Below are positions 1 through 8,078 of a DNA stretch of 64,000 nucleotides, piece by piece (position 1 is the stretch's first letter; every line of letters starts with the position of its first letter). Below the pieces are notes generated by a model that was not told where the DNA came from, did not search any database, and saw only the letters and a program-made list of their open reading frames with translations. The stretch comes from Candidatus Merdivicinus faecavium (GTDB lineage Bacteria > Bacillota > Clostridia > Oscillospirales > Ruminococcaceae). Both the position numbers and the translations under genes were made by a program. Location of the stretch: NCBI GenBank assembly GCA_018716285.1, contig DVKD01000027.1, forward strand, positions 101,209 through 165,208, in the 5' to 3' direction.

Positions 1-443
1 TCCTCCATCGACACGATCGCGGCGTCGGTCTTGGTGCCGGTCGCGAACATCGCCCCGACGCCCAGGTAATCCGCGCCGTCCCGCTCGGCCTGCACCGCCT
101 CCGCGAGGCTCGAGGCGGAAACGCCGACCAGCATCCCCGGCGCGATCGCCCGCACCGCCCTGCAGGGGAGGTCGCTCTGCCCGACGTGGACGCCGTCCGC
201 CCCCACCGCGAGGGCAATATCCGCCCGGTCGTTTACAAAGAGCGGCACGCCGTACCGCGCCGTGATCTCCCGGACCCGCAGGCCCAGCTCGTAAAATTCC
301 CGGCTGGAGCAGTCCTTTTCCCGCAGCTGGACGACCGTCGCGCCGCCCCTGACCGCCGCCTCGACGCTCTCCTCGATGGTCGCCGAGGTCATCAGCCCCC
401 GGTCGGTGCAGAGGTACAGGGAGTAGTCGATCTCACCCTTCAT
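1..443 (-). CDS. thiE: Thiamine phosphate synthase ThiE, C-terminus beyond the left edge
   Basis: Joins HMP-pyrophosphate and thiazole phosphate to give thiamine monophosphate. About 147 codons are visible out of roughly 210 in the family; the gene runs off the left edge. The N-terminal half of a TIM barrel is clear: VVQLREKD near residue 40, the LFVNDRAD strand near residue 70, GVHVGQSDLP near 90 and VGVSASS near 110, all standard ThiE landmarks. The ATG lies inside the end of thiM (11-base overlap), so translation is probably coupled. It is the last visible gene of the riboswitch-controlled operon thiD-tenA-thiM-thiE. Confidence 0.95.
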   Translation of the reverse strand, partial: MKGEIDYSLYLCTDRGLMTSATIEESVEAAVRGGATVVQLREKDCSSREFYELGLRVREITARYGVPLFVNDRADIALAVGADGVHVGQSDLPCRAVRAIAPGMLVGVSASSLAEAVQAERDGADYLGVGAMFATGTKTDAAIVSME

Positions 444-1230
444 AAACGATCTTCCCCCTCTGTTCGATGGCCTGGTCGTCGATCCGGCTCAGGGCGTCGA
501 TGATGCCGACGCGCAGGCTGCCGGTACCGGCCTGCCCGTACTTTTCGTAAGAGATCTCGCCCGCGATGCCCATCGAGGCGACCGCGGCGGTCACGGCGGC
601 GAAAGCGTCCCCGTTTGCGCCCACGTAGGCCCCGATCACCCCGGAGAGCATGCAGCCGGTCCCGGTGATCTTGCCCATCTGGGGGACCCCGTTGCGGATC
701 CGCGCGACCCGCTCCCCGTCGGTGATGACATCCTCCGCGCCGGTGACCGCGACGGTGCAGCCGTACTTGCGGGCGGCAGAGAGGGCGACCGCCGCCGCGT
801 CGTTTCCGCTGTCCGCCTCGCTGCTGTCCACCCCTCTTGTCGAGACGGAGAGCCCCGCGAGGAAGGAGATCTCGGAGAGGTTGCCGCGGATGGCGGTGAA
901 GCGGACCTCCTCCACAAGCTGCCGCGCCGTCTCATTGCGCAGGGAGGAGGCGCCCGCCCCCACCGGGTCGAGGACGACCGGGATCCCCTTTTCGTTGGCC
1001 GTCTTCCCCGCCTTTTTCATCGAGGCGATGGTCCGCTGGTTCAAGGTGCCGATGTTCAGGACAAGGGCGTTGCTGATCGAGGTGATTTCGCTCACCTCGG
1101 CGATATCGTCGGCCATGATCGGCGAGCCGCCGCAGGCGAGCAGGGCGTTTGCGACGTCGTTGACCGTCACATAGTTGGTGATGCAGTGCACCAGGGGGAC
1201 ATTTTTGCGTACATTTTCATTCAGTTTCAT
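433..1230 (-). CDS. thiM: Hydroxyethylthiazole kinase ThiM
   Basis: Phosphorylates the thiazole moiety salvaged from degraded thiamine and feeds ThiE. The 265-residue protein has the expected length and family landmarks: the N-terminal PLVHCITNYVT segment, LDPVGAG near residue 115, and the C-terminal TGTGCMLSG anion-hole region. An upstream in-frame ATG at 1266 would add 12 residues, but the ATG at 1230 has AGGAG six bases upstream, so I chose 1230. The gene overlaps the end of tenA by 14 bases and the start of thiE by 11, which indicates one transcript. Confidence 0.94.
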   Translation of the reverse strand: MKLNENVRKNVPLVHCITNYVTVNDVANALLACGGSPIMADDIAEVSEITSISNALVLNIGTLNQRTIASMKKAGKTANEKGIPVVLDPVGAGASSLRNETARQLVEEVRFTAIRGNLSEISFLAGLSVSTRGVDSSEADSGNDAAAVALSAARKYGCTVAVTGAEDVITDGERVARIRNGVPQMGKITGTGCMLSGVIGAYVGANGDAFAAVTAAVASMGIAGEISYEKYGQAGTGSLRVGIIDALSRIDDQAIEQRGKIVYEG

Positions 1231-1882
1231 GTGAATCTCCTGCCATTCTCCAAAAGTAAAGTTCATGCCGGCTCGCTTCCTCGAAAATACCGGCGAGCCG
1301 CTCTTTCCGCTCCGCGCTCAGAGGGGCGCAGACCTCCTCGCAGTAATCGGTCCAGGTTTTGCAGGCGGCCGCGTAGCCTTCGCCCGTATAATCTCGGACC
1401 AGCGGCCCGAAATAGCCGTCCAGCACCGCCGGGTACCGTTTTTCCAGCTCCTCGAAGACGTAGCGGTAGCCGAGCATGCAGGGCATGACCGCCATCAAGA
1501 TCTCGGGGATCTCCTCACGCTCCGCCGTCTCGACGAGGAAGCGGGTGTAATCCGCGCAGGCTTTCCGCTTCGGGATGGATTCGACCTCTGCGTCGGTCAG
1601 GCCGGCGTCCGCGAGGTAGCCCAGGCGGGTCGCGTTCTCGCTGTCGTTTACAAAGCCGAGCGCCGAGTAGAACACCTGCATCTCCCGGAGGGTGCGGCTT
1701 TTGAAGATCGCCATCGCGTAGGCCTTGAGGTAGTCCCGCAGGTAAATGCTGTCCTGCACGATATATCCGTAAAACAGCTCCCGGCTGAGGTTTCCCTCCC
1801 CCATCGCCGTCACAAACGGCTCGCTGGCCGCCGCTTCCCAGAGCGGCATCGACCGGGCGATCACCCTGTCCATAAAATTCAT
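1217..1882 (-). CDS. tenA: TenA family aminopyrimidine aminohydrolase (thiaminase II)
   Basis: TenA proteins hydrolyse base-degraded thiamine (formylaminopyrimidine products) to regenerate the HMP pyrimidine. The 221-residue all-helical protein starts with the typical VIARSMPLWEAA region. The likely nucleophilic cysteine sits in VMPCMLGY near residue 135 and the conserved glutamate in ASRHELYFW near the C-terminus. The start is supported by an AAGGGGGA ribosome site. It lies between thiD (12-base gap) and thiM (overlap), so the operon is built for salvage: TenA releases HMP, ThiD phosphorylates it, ThiM activates thiazole and ThiE joins them. Confidence 0.92.
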   Translation of the reverse strand: MNFMDRVIARSMPLWEAAASEPFVTAMGEGNLSRELFYGYIVQDSIYLRDYLKAYAMAIFKSRTLREMQVFYSALGFVNDSENATRLGYLADAGLTDAEVESIPKRKACADYTRFLVETAEREEIPEILMAVMPCMLGYRYVFEELEKRYPAVLDGYFGPLVRDYTGEGYAAACKTWTDYCEEVCAPLSAERKERLAGIFEEASRHELYFWRMAGDSHETE

Positions 1883-1894
1883 GCTGTTTCCCCC

Positions 1895-2683
1895 TTATCC
1901 TTTGTAGTACTGATAGAAGTGGTGGGTCGGACCGCAGCCCTTGCCGAGCGGGAGGGCGTTTTCGATCGCGCCGGTGACGTAAATTTTCGCCAGGCGGACC
2001 GCCTCCTCGAGCGGCTTGCCGAGGGCGAGGTAGGAGGCGATGGCGCTCGAAAGGGTGCAGCCGGTCCCGTGGGTGTTTTTGGTGTCGATCCGCTTTTCCG
2101 CGAAGGTGGAAAAGCGTTCGCCGTCAAAGAGGACGTCCCGCGCGTCCCCCATGTAGTGCCCGCCCTTGACCAGCACCGCCTTTGCGCCGAGGGCGGAAAT
2201 CCGCCGCGCGGCCTCGCGCATCTCCTCCTCGGTCCCGATCCTCATCCCGGCGATCTTCTCCGCCTCCGGGATGTTGGGGGTGAGCAGGGTCGCGAGCGGG
2301 ACGACGGTGCGGATGAGGCTGCTGATGGCGCTCTCCTGCATCAGCGGGCAGCCGTTTTTGGCGTACATGACCGGGTCGATGACGACATGCCGCGGCCGGT
2401 ACTGCCTGAGCTTGCCCGCGACCGCCTCCATGCATTCCGGCGTCGAGAGCATCCCGACCTTGACCGCGTCCACCGCGATATCCTCAAAGACCGCGTCGAT
2501 CTGGTCGGCGATCACCCTGGGCGAAATATCCTCGATGGAGATCACCCGGCTCGTATTCTCGGCCACAACCGAGACGATGACGCTCATCCCGAACACGCCG
2601 AGCGCGGACATCGTCTTTAAGTCCGCCTGGATCCCGGCGCCGCCGCTGCAGTCTGAGCCGGCGATGCTTAACGCTGTTTTCAT
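1895..2683 (-). CDS. thiD: Hydroxymethylpyrimidine (phosphate) kinase ThiD
   Basis: Two-step kinase making HMP-PP from HMP. The 262-residue ribokinase-fold protein has the diagnostic start TALSIAGSDCSGGAGIQAD, the VIDPVMYAKNG motif near residue 105, LVKGGHYMG, and the anion hole NTHGTGCTLSSAIA near residue 210. The ATG at 2683 follows AGGAGG with seven bases between; an in-frame upstream extension would read through the riboswitch terminator and is rejected. It is the first gene after the TPP riboswitch and thus directly controlled by it. Confidence 0.95.
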   Translation of the reverse strand: MKTALSIAGSDCSGGAGIQADLKTMSALGVFGMSVIVSVVAENTSRVISIEDISPRVIADQIDAVFEDIAVDAVKVGMLSTPECMEAVAGKLRQYRPRHVVIDPVMYAKNGCPLMQESAISSLIRTVVPLATLLTPNIPEAEKIAGMRIGTEEEMREAARRISALGAKAVLVKGGHYMGDARDVLFDGERFSTFAEKRIDTKNTHGTGCTLSSAIASYLALGKPLEEAVRLAKIYVTGAIENALPLGKGCGPTHHFYQYYKG

Positions 2684-2699
2684 ACACATTCCTCCTGAC

Positions 2700-2737
2700 A
2701 AAAAAGGGCGCTTGCCGCCAAACGCAGCAAGTGCCCT
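2700..2737 (-). terminator. Intrinsic terminator of the TPP riboswitch
   Basis: On the minus strand GGGCACTTGC pairs with GCAAGCGCCC (one mismatch) around an 11-base loop and is followed by a run of T. It sits between the riboswitch aptamer and the thiD ribosome site, the place expected for the expression platform of a transcription-terminating riboswitch. Confidence 0.85.
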
Positions 2738-2745
2738 GCAAAAAT

Positions 2746-2836
2746 GCAAATCATGCTCCCTACGACGGTTTTAGCCAACAGGTTCAAAGGGTCAGGTTTT
2801 ACCTTCTCAACTCCGAAGAGTCCCCCCGCAATATTC
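2746..2836 (-). promoter_or_regulatory. TPP riboswitch (THI element) in the thiD leader
   Basis: Read on the minus strand the leader carries the signature blocks of the THI element in order: a G-rich P2 strand, GTTGAGAAGG (the CTGAGA-type block), TGACCCTTTGAACCTG, then GTCGTAGGGAGCA. The position between a sigma-A promoter and a terminator in front of thiD fits. Known behaviour of the family: thiamine pyrophosphate binding favours the terminator and switches the thi genes off. Confidence 0.95.
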
Positions 2837-2847
2837 AGTTCTTTTTT

Positions 2848-2876
2848 ACTATACCACCGTTTGCCCGGCTTGTCAA
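2848..2876 (-). promoter_or_regulatory. Sigma-A promoter of the thiamine operon
   Basis: TTGACA and TATAGT separated by exactly 17 bases on the minus strand. The expected transcription start lies a few bases before the TPP aptamer. Confidence 0.85.
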
Positions 2877-2906
2877 GGGCGAATCGGGAGCGGCCGTTCC
2901 CCCGCC

Positions 2907-3098
2907 TCACTCCTCCGCGCACATCAGCGCCCTGCATTCGATCAGCCGCACCTGCCAGGATTCCCCGGCGGCGCGGAAACAGGAGACGGGGCCCTGCCGG
3001 CGCACGCAAAGGCCAATGAGGTAGTGGAAGGTCTCGCAAGCTCTGTCCGCAAGGGCGATTTTGTGGTTTTCTCCGAAATTATATTGACTTCTTGACAT
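2907..3098 (-). CDS. Possible small protein upstream of the thiamine promoter
   Basis: A 63-codon frame ends about 30 bases upstream of the thi promoter. The translated C-terminal part (TFHYLIGLCVRRQGP, then GESWQVRLIECRALM) reads like protein rather than noise and contains four cysteines. Against it: the only ATG (3098) lies inside the opposing tdh promoter, I see no ribosome site before it, and I do not recognise the family. It could be a small gene with an unrecognised start, a remnant, or chance. Confidence 0.25.
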   Translation of the reverse strand: MSRSQYNFGENHKIALADRACETFHYLIGLCVRRQGPVSCFRAAGESWQVRLIECRALMCAEE

Positions 3099-3112
3099 TT
3101 ATCGGGTAAAAT
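3084..3112 (+). promoter_or_regulatory. Promoter of tdh-kbl
   Basis: TTGACT and TAAAAT with a 17-base spacer on the plus strand, about 95 bases before the tdh start. A second TTGACA lies inside the spacer but is only nine bases from the -10 and is not usable with it. Confidence 0.7.
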
Positions 3113-3207
3113 AGAGATGAGAAAGACAATTTTCGTCAAAATGTCTTTCCACAAAATATTGTTATCCTTCACACAATGGCAGGATGGCTGAAAGGCAGGA
3201 ACAATTC

Positions 3208-4254
3208 ATGGAAATGATGCAGGCTTTGGTTAAGGAAACCGCCGGCCCCGGCCTGGTCCTCAAGCAGGTTCCGATCCCCGCGGTCGGGCCAAACGACGTC
3301 AAAATCAAAATTCATTACACCTCGATCTGCGGCACCGATCTGCACATCTACAACTGGGACAAGTGGTCCCAGGAGACCTTAAAACCCCCGCTGACCATCG
3401 GTCACGAATTTGTGGGCGAGATCGCGGAGCTGGGCGCCCATGTCAGCGGCTTCGCCATTGGGGATATCGTATCCGGCGAGGGGCACATCACCTGCGGCCA
3501 CTGCCGCAACTGCAAGGCCGGCAAGCGCCACCTCTGCAAGGAGACGGTGGGCGTGGGCGTCAACCGGGACGGCGCGTTCGCGGAATACCTGGTGATCCCC
3601 CAGTCCAACGTCGTCAAATGCGAGCCCGGCATCCCGGAGATCCTCTGCTCCTCCTTTGACCCGCTGGGCAACGCGGTCCACACCGCCCTGACCTACGATA
3701 TGATCGGCGAAGACGTGCTGATCACCGGCGCGGGCCCCATCGGCATCATGGCGGCCGCCATCTGCTGCCATGTTGGCGCCAAGCACGTCGTCATCACCGA
3801 CGTCAACGACTACCGCTTAAACCTTGCGCGGGAGATCTGCCCCTGCTACCCGGTCAATGTGGCGAAAGAGAGCCTGGAGGACACCATGCGCGCCTTAAAT
3901 ATGAAGGAAGGGTTCGATGTCGGGCTGGAAATGTCCGGCAGCGGCTCCGCCTTCAACGAGATGATCGACCACATGTACAACGGCGGCCGGATCGCGGTGC
4001 TGGGCATCCAGAGCAGCGACACGGTGGTCCCCTGGAACAAGATCGTCTGGAACTGCCTTGAGATCAAGGGCATCTACGGCCGGCAGATCTTTGAGACCTG
4101 GTACAAGATGATGGCGATGCTCCAGAGCGGCTTGAAGATCGACAAGATCATCACCCACCAGTTCGACTTCCGGGATTTCCAGAAGGGCTTTGACATCATG
4201 AACAGCGGCCAGTGCGGCAAGGTTGTGCTGGACTGGACCCATGCGGCGGAGTAA
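3208..4254 (+). CDS. tdh: L-threonine 3-dehydrogenase
   Basis: NAD-dependent oxidation of L-threonine to 2-amino-3-ketobutyrate. The 348-residue medium-chain zinc dehydrogenase has the catalytic-zinc region [10 protein letters not shown] near residue 35 and GHEFVGE near 63, a structural-zinc set of cysteines in [18 protein letters not shown], and the Rossmann turn [14 protein letters not shown] near 165. [13 protein letters not shown] near 290 is typical of Tdh rather than general alcohol dehydrogenases. The ATG at 3208 is preceded by an AGGCAGGA ribosome site; an earlier ATG at 3184 abuts its own purine stretch and was rejected. kbl follows after 12 bases, forming the two-step threonine-to-glycine pathway. 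Confidence 0.95.
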   Translation: MEMMQALVKETAGPGLVLKQVPIPAVGPNDVKIKIHYTSICGTDLHIYNWDKWSQETLKPPLTIGHEFVGEIAELGAHVSGFAIGDIVSGEGHITCGHCRNCKAGKRHLCKETVGVGVNRDGAFAEYLVIPQSNVVKCEPGIPEILCSSFDPLGNAVHTALTYDMIGEDVLITGAGPIGIMAAAICCHVGAKHVVITDVNDYRLNLAREICPCYPVNVAKESLEDTMRALNMKEGFDVGLEMSGSGSAFNEMIDHMYNGGRIAVLGIQSSDTVVPWNKIVWNCLEIKGIYGRQIFETWYKMMAMLQSGLKIDKIITHQFDFRDFQKGFDIMNSGQCGKVVLDWTHAAE

Positions 4255-4266
4255 GGAGGATATTGT

Positions 4267-5457
4267 ATGAATCAGAAAGCATTGGATTCCTACCGGGCGG
4301 CGGTAGAGCAGTTTAAAGCCGACGGCCTTTACAAGGACGAGCGGGTCATCACCACCCCGCAGAGCAGCCGGATCGACACCGAGACCACCCGGGGCGTCAT
4401 CAACATGTGCGCCAACAACTATCTGGGCCTAGCCGACAACCCCGAAATCATCGAGGCCGCCAAGCAGAGCTACGACAAATGGGGCTACGGCCTTTCCTCG
4501 GTGCGCTTCATCTGCGGCACCCAGCAGATCCACAAGACGCTGGAAAAGACCATCTCCCGCTTTTTGGGGACCGACGACACCATCCTCTACTCCTCCTGCT
4601 TTGACGCAAACGGCGGGCTGTTTGAGACGCTGCTCACCGACGCCGACGCGATCATTTCCGATGAACTGAATCACGCGAGCATCATCGATGGGGTGCGGCT
4701 CTGCAAGGCCAAGCGCTTCCGCTACAAAAACAACGACATGGCCGACCTCGAGCGCTGCCTCAAGGAGGCGGACGCGGCCGGCGCGCGGTTCAAGATGATC
4801 GCGACCGACGGCGTCTTCTCGATGGACGGCATCATCGCCAACTTAAAGGGCATCTGCGACCTCGCCGACCAGTATGAGGCGCTGGTCATGGTGGACGACA
4901 GCCACGCAGTCGGATTTGTCGGGGAAACCGGCCGCGGCACCCCCGAATACTGCGGCGTCCAGGGCCGGGTCGACATCATCACCGGCACGCTGGGCAAGGC
5001 GCTGGGCGGCGCGTCCGGCGGCTACACCTCCGCCCGGCAGGAGATCGTCGACATCCTCCGGCAGAAGAGCCGCCCCTACCTCTTCTCCAACACCCTCGCC
5101 CCCGCCATCACCAGCGGCGCCATCAAGACCTTCGAGATGCTGGAGCGCAGCACCGAATACCGGGACAAGGTGGCGGAAAACACCGCCTATTTCCGGGAAA
5201 AGATCAAGGCCCTCGGCTTTGACGTCATCGAGAGCACCCATCCCATCGTCGCCATCATGCTCTACGACGCGCCGCTGGCGGTCAAGGTCGCGGCCCGGCT
5301 GCTCGAGCTTGGGGTCTATGTCGTCGGCTTCTGCTACCCGGTCGTCCCGCAGGGCAAGGCCCGCATCCGCACCCAGATCTCGGCCGCCCACACCAAAGAA
5401 GACCTGGATTTTGTGCTGGAAAAGCTCGCCCAGGTCAAAACGGAATTCGGCCTGTAA
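4267..5457 (+). CDS. kbl: 2-amino-3-ketobutyrate coenzyme A ligase (glycine C-acetyltransferase)
   Basis: PLP-dependent alpha-oxoamine synthase that cleaves 2-amino-3-ketobutyrate with CoA into glycine and acetyl-CoA. The length, 396 residues, matches the family. Landmarks: [14 protein letters not shown] near residue 47, [18 protein letters not shown] near 205, and the PLP lysine in [13 protein letters not shown] near 240. AGGAGG precedes the ATG. Together with tdh it makes threonine a source of glycine and acetyl-CoA. Confidence 0.96.
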   Translation: MNQKALDSYRAAVEQFKADGLYKDERVITTPQSSRIDTETTRGVINMCANNYLGLADNPEIIEAAKQSYDKWGYGLSSVRFICGTQQIHKTLEKTISRFLGTDDTILYSSCFDANGGLFETLLTDADAIISDELNHASIIDGVRLCKAKRFRYKNNDMADLERCLKEADAAGARFKMIATDGVFSMDGIIANLKGICDLADQYEALVMVDDSHAVGFVGETGRGTPEYCGVQGRVDIITGTLGKALGGASGGYTSARQEIVDILRQKSRPYLFSNTLAPAITSGAIKTFEMLERSTEYRDKVAENTAYFREKIKALGFDVIESTHPIVAIMLYDAPLAVKVAARLLELGVYVVGFCYPVVPQGKARIRTQISAAHTKEDLDFVLEKLAQVKTEFGL

Positions 5458-5492
5458 GCGCCCCGGGAAATCATCTGAAAGGGGAAATTGCT

Positions 5493-6371
5493 TTGAAAGA
5501 TCTGCACGGGGTTTTTGTCGCCCTCGTCACACCCTTCCTGCCGGACGGCAGGGTCAATAAGCTCGCGCTGCGGCAGCTCATCCGCATGAACCTGCACAAA
5601 GGCGTCAACGGGTTTTACTGCTGCGGCAGCACGGCCGAAGCCTTCCTGATGCCCCATGAACAGCGGAAGGAGGTCTTAGAGATCTGCGCCGAGGAGATCG
5701 CCGGGGAAGCGGCTATCATCGCGCATGTCGGCGAGATCTCGCAGGACGGCGCCGTCGACCTGGCGCGCCATGCGGCGGGGCTCGAGGTCGACGCCGTTTC
5801 CTCCGTCGCCCCGTTCTACTACCCCTTTACCTTTGAGGAGATCCGGCGCTACTATTTCGCGCTGGCCGAGAGCGCCGACCTGCCGGTGATCGTGTATCAC
5901 ATCCCCGGCTATTCCGGCGTCAAGCTGTCGGAGGAGCAGATCGCCTCCATTCTGGAGGATCCCCGCTTTGCCGGGCTCAAGCACACCTCGAGCGACTTTT
6001 TCGCGCTGGAGCGGCTGCACAGCCGCTTCCCGGACAAGTACATCTTCAACGGCTATGATGAGATGTTCCTTTCCGGGCTGGCCGCGGGGGCGACCGGCGG
6101 GATCGGCAGCACCTACAACGTGATGGCGGAAAAGTTTATCCGGATGTACGAGCTGGCCGGGGAAAACCGCTGGGATGAGGCGCGGCGCATCCAGACGGAC
6201 GTCAACAAGGTGGTCAGCGTGCTGCTGCGCACCGGGGTCATCCAGGGGATCAAGGGGCTGCTCACCCTCATGGGCATCGATGCGGGCAACGCCCGCGCCC
6301 CGTTCCGCGCCCTTTCCGGCGAAGAAATGGACGAGCTCCGGGCGATCCTGCCGCTCATCCGGGCCTTGTGA
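5493..6371 (+). CDS. N-acetylneuraminate lyase-like (DHDPS/NAL family) aldolase, TTG start
   Basis: Class I aldolase of the dihydrodipicolinate synthase/N-acetylneuraminate lyase superfamily. At 292 residues, it has GSTAEAFLM near residue 47 (substrate carboxylate site), the tyrosine in VIVYHIPGYSGV near 138, the Schiff-base lysine in FAGLKHTSSDF near 165 and GSTYNVMAEKF near 205. These last motifs favour N-acetylneuraminate lyase over DapA, but the substrate is not proved. No ATG is available; TTG at 5493 has an AGGGG site at proper distance. It lies 35 bases after kbl and may share its transcript. Sialic acid genes other than this are not visible nearby. Confidence 0.8.
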   Translation: MKDLHGVFVALVTPFLPDGRVNKLALRQLIRMNLHKGVNGFYCCGSTAEAFLMPHEQRKEVLEICAEEIAGEAAIIAHVGEISQDGAVDLARHAAGLEVDAVSSVAPFYYPFTFEEIRRYYFALAESADLPVIVYHIPGYSGVKLSEEQIASILEDPRFAGLKHTSSDFFALERLHSRFPDKYIFNGYDEMFLSGLAAGATGGIGSTYNVMAEKFIRMYELAGENRWDEARRIQTDVNKVVSVLLRTGVIQGIKGLLTLMGIDAGNARAPFRALSGEEMDELRAILPLIRAL

Positions 6372-6398
6372 CGAATAAAGCTGTCCCGAAACGGTTTT

Positions 6399-6430
6399 GG
6401 CCTCCCTCTTCCGAGGGAGGCCGTTTTTTT
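6399..6430 (+). terminator. Terminator after the tdh-kbl-lyase genes
   Basis: A perfect 10-bp stem, GGCCTCCCTC with GAGGGAGGCC, a four-base loop and seven T on the plus strand. The opposing amidohydrolase gene ends 18 bases further on, so it may also slow minus-strand transcripts. Confidence 0.9.
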
Positions 6431-6447
6431 GCAGCATAGCAGCCGAT

Positions 6448-7245
6448 TTACCGCCGGGCGGCGCCGTCACCGGAAAACAGGGACGACAGGTTGCCCGCGG
6501 TGATTGCGCCGAGCTCCTCCGCGCGCAGCCCGCTGTAAAAGAGCTTTACCTGCTGTACTTCCGGGTACTGGAAGGGCGCACAGGTCCCGAAAAAGACCCG
6601 GTCCGTTCCCGCCGTTTCCAGCAGGGATTGGAAAGCGGGGGAAAAGGAGAAGCGCTCCAGCCGGGAAAAATCATAGAAAAGCTGCCCGGGCCGGCTCTCA
6701 GCAGGCGCGGCCAGCCGCTTTGCGGCGGCAGCCGTATTGCAGGAGCAGATGAGGAAATCCGTCCGGGGACTCAGGCGGACAATCTGCTCTATCTCAGCTG
6801 CGCCCAAATTTTCCGGCGTGTCCAGCCAGTGACGGCCGCGGATATCCACCAGTCTCCCGGGGACCCGTACCGGCACGCCTTTCTCGGCCGCCAGCTCCAA
6901 AAGCTCCCGGAGGGCCGGAAGGGTGAGGTCATAGCCGTGATAGCCGGGGAAAATTTCCAGCCCCTTCATTCCCAGCTTTTCCAGGCAGAAGAGAAAATCC
7001 TCCCGCCAATGCGGATAAGCGGGGTTGATGACCGCCAGGGGGATAAACCGCTCCGATCCGGCGACAGACTCTGCCAGTTCAAAGTTCCCGTTCATCACGT
7101 CTTTATAAAGCACCGCGCTCAGGGAAGAAACGACCGCCCTGTCGATCCCGCAGCGGTCCATCCGCTCTGCCATAGCTGCCGCCGTATTGTACCGCAGTTT
7201 TCGGAAAGGCCAATTTCCCAGATATGCAACGCCGTCGATAATCAT
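6448..7245 (-). CDS. Amidohydrolase-2 family protein (last gene of glycan operon)
   Basis: TIM-barrel metal-dependent hydrolase of the amidohydrolase-2 type, 265 residues. It opens with MIIDGVAYLGNWPFR where catalytic members usually carry an HxH pair; here the histidines are not present, while GLEIFPGYHGYDL near residue 95 and a late FFGTCAPFQYPE strand remain. The missing metal ligands suggest it may be non-catalytic or use a different site (inference). Its ATG overlaps the stop of the preceding amidohydrolase as ATGA with a GGAGGAG site, so the two are translationally coupled and may work as a pair. Confidence 0.75.
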   Translation of the reverse strand: MIIDGVAYLGNWPFRKLRYNTAAAMAERMDRCGIDRAVVSSLSAVLYKDVMNGNFELAESVAGSERFIPLAVINPAYPHWREDFLFCLEKLGMKGLEIFPGYHGYDLTLPALRELLELAAEKGVPVRVPGRLVDIRGRHWLDTPENLGAAEIEQIVRLSPRTDFLICSCNTAAAAKRLAAPAESRPGQLFYDFSRLERFSFSPAFQSLLETAGTDRVFFGTCAPFQYPEVQQVKLFYSGLRAEELGAITAGNLSSLFSGDGAARR

Positions 7246-8063
7246 TTGGACTCCTCCTTTCCTCTGGACAGGTAGCGTTCAAAATTCGGGTTGTTGAGGA
7301 TGGTGATTTTCTCCTCCTCGGTCAGATCCGCGCCGATGATTTTGCCCAGGCATGCGGAATAGGAGCCGTCGGTACCGAACAGCACCCGCTGTGCACCCAG
7401 CATTCGGACCGTCTTCTCCATCAGGCCGTCATCGCAGACGCTGCCGCTCATGTCGGTGTAGATGTTCGGATAGTCGGCGATGGCCTTGAGCGACCACTCC
7501 CAGTCGCCGCCCCCGCTGATGTGGGCCATGACCAGTACCGCCTCCGGGTATTCCCGCGCCGCCGCAGCGAAATGCGGCCCATTGGAGACAAAGGGCTGCT
7601 CCTCCGGGTGATAGTTGAGCTTGCTCGCGTGCATGAGGATGGGGACGTCCAGCCGGATACACAGCTCGATGAGGTCCCGCATCACCGGGTCGTCGATTCG
7701 GTACTGATAGTAAAGCTTTACCCCGATCATGCCCAGATCCTCGATGCAGCGGCGGATCTCGTGCTCCATCTCCCGCCGGTAGCCAGGGTTGACAAAAGCA
7801 AATCCCCGCAGCTTGTTTGGGTATTTTCGCAGAGCCTGCGCCAAAGTGTCGTTGCAGTGACGGAATTCCTCCGGCGTCACCGTCTGGGCCAGAATGGGCA
7901 GAGAGCAGACCAGCATATCGGTGCCCGTCTCTTCCGCGTCCCGGACAAGGCCGTCCAGAAGCCCTTCGTCCAGCTCGTTTTTGTCATTGAACCACACATG
8001 CTCATGCCAGTTCACCACTTTGTGATCCCGAAAAATCCGCATTTTTTCCGCAAATGCATCCAT
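7242..8063 (-). CDS. Amidohydrolase-2 family hydrolase
   Basis: 273 residues. The metal-site pattern of the family is present: HEH in VVNWHEHVWF near residue 20, histidine in PILMHASKLN near 145, histidine in VMAHISGGGDWEW near 180 and aspartate in VLFGTDGSYS near 235. Family members act as lactonases, decarboxylases or amide hydrolases on aromatic or sugar acids; the substrate here is unknown. In an operon with GH38 and heparinase-like genes, a lactonase-like role on a sugar acid is a reasonable guess. It follows the heparinase-like gene by 15 bases. Confidence 0.82.
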   Translation of the reverse strand: MDAFAEKMRIFRDHKVVNWHEHVWFNDKNELDEGLLDGLVRDAEETGTDMLVCSLPILAQTVTPEEFRHCNDTLAQALRKYPNKLRGFAFVNPGYRREMEHEIRRCIEDLGMIGVKLYYQYRIDDPVMRDLIELCIRLDVPILMHASKLNYHPEEQPFVSNGPHFAAAAREYPEAVLVMAHISGGGDWEWSLKAIADYPNIYTDMSGSVCDDGLMEKTVRMLGAQRVLFGTDGSYSACLGKIIGADLTEEEKITILNNPNFERYLSRGKEESK

Positions 8064-8078
8064 ATGATTTCCCTCCTG

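Noticed and set aside
1265..2620. A 451-codon plus-strand frame opposite tenA and thiD
   Set aside because: Shadow of the real minus-strand genes; GC-rich third positions keep the opposite frame open. No ribosome site or family.
3184..3207. Upstream ATG of tdh at 3184
   Set aside because: The purine-rich stretch abuts the codon; the ATG at 3208 has a well-spaced ribosome site and better matches family length.
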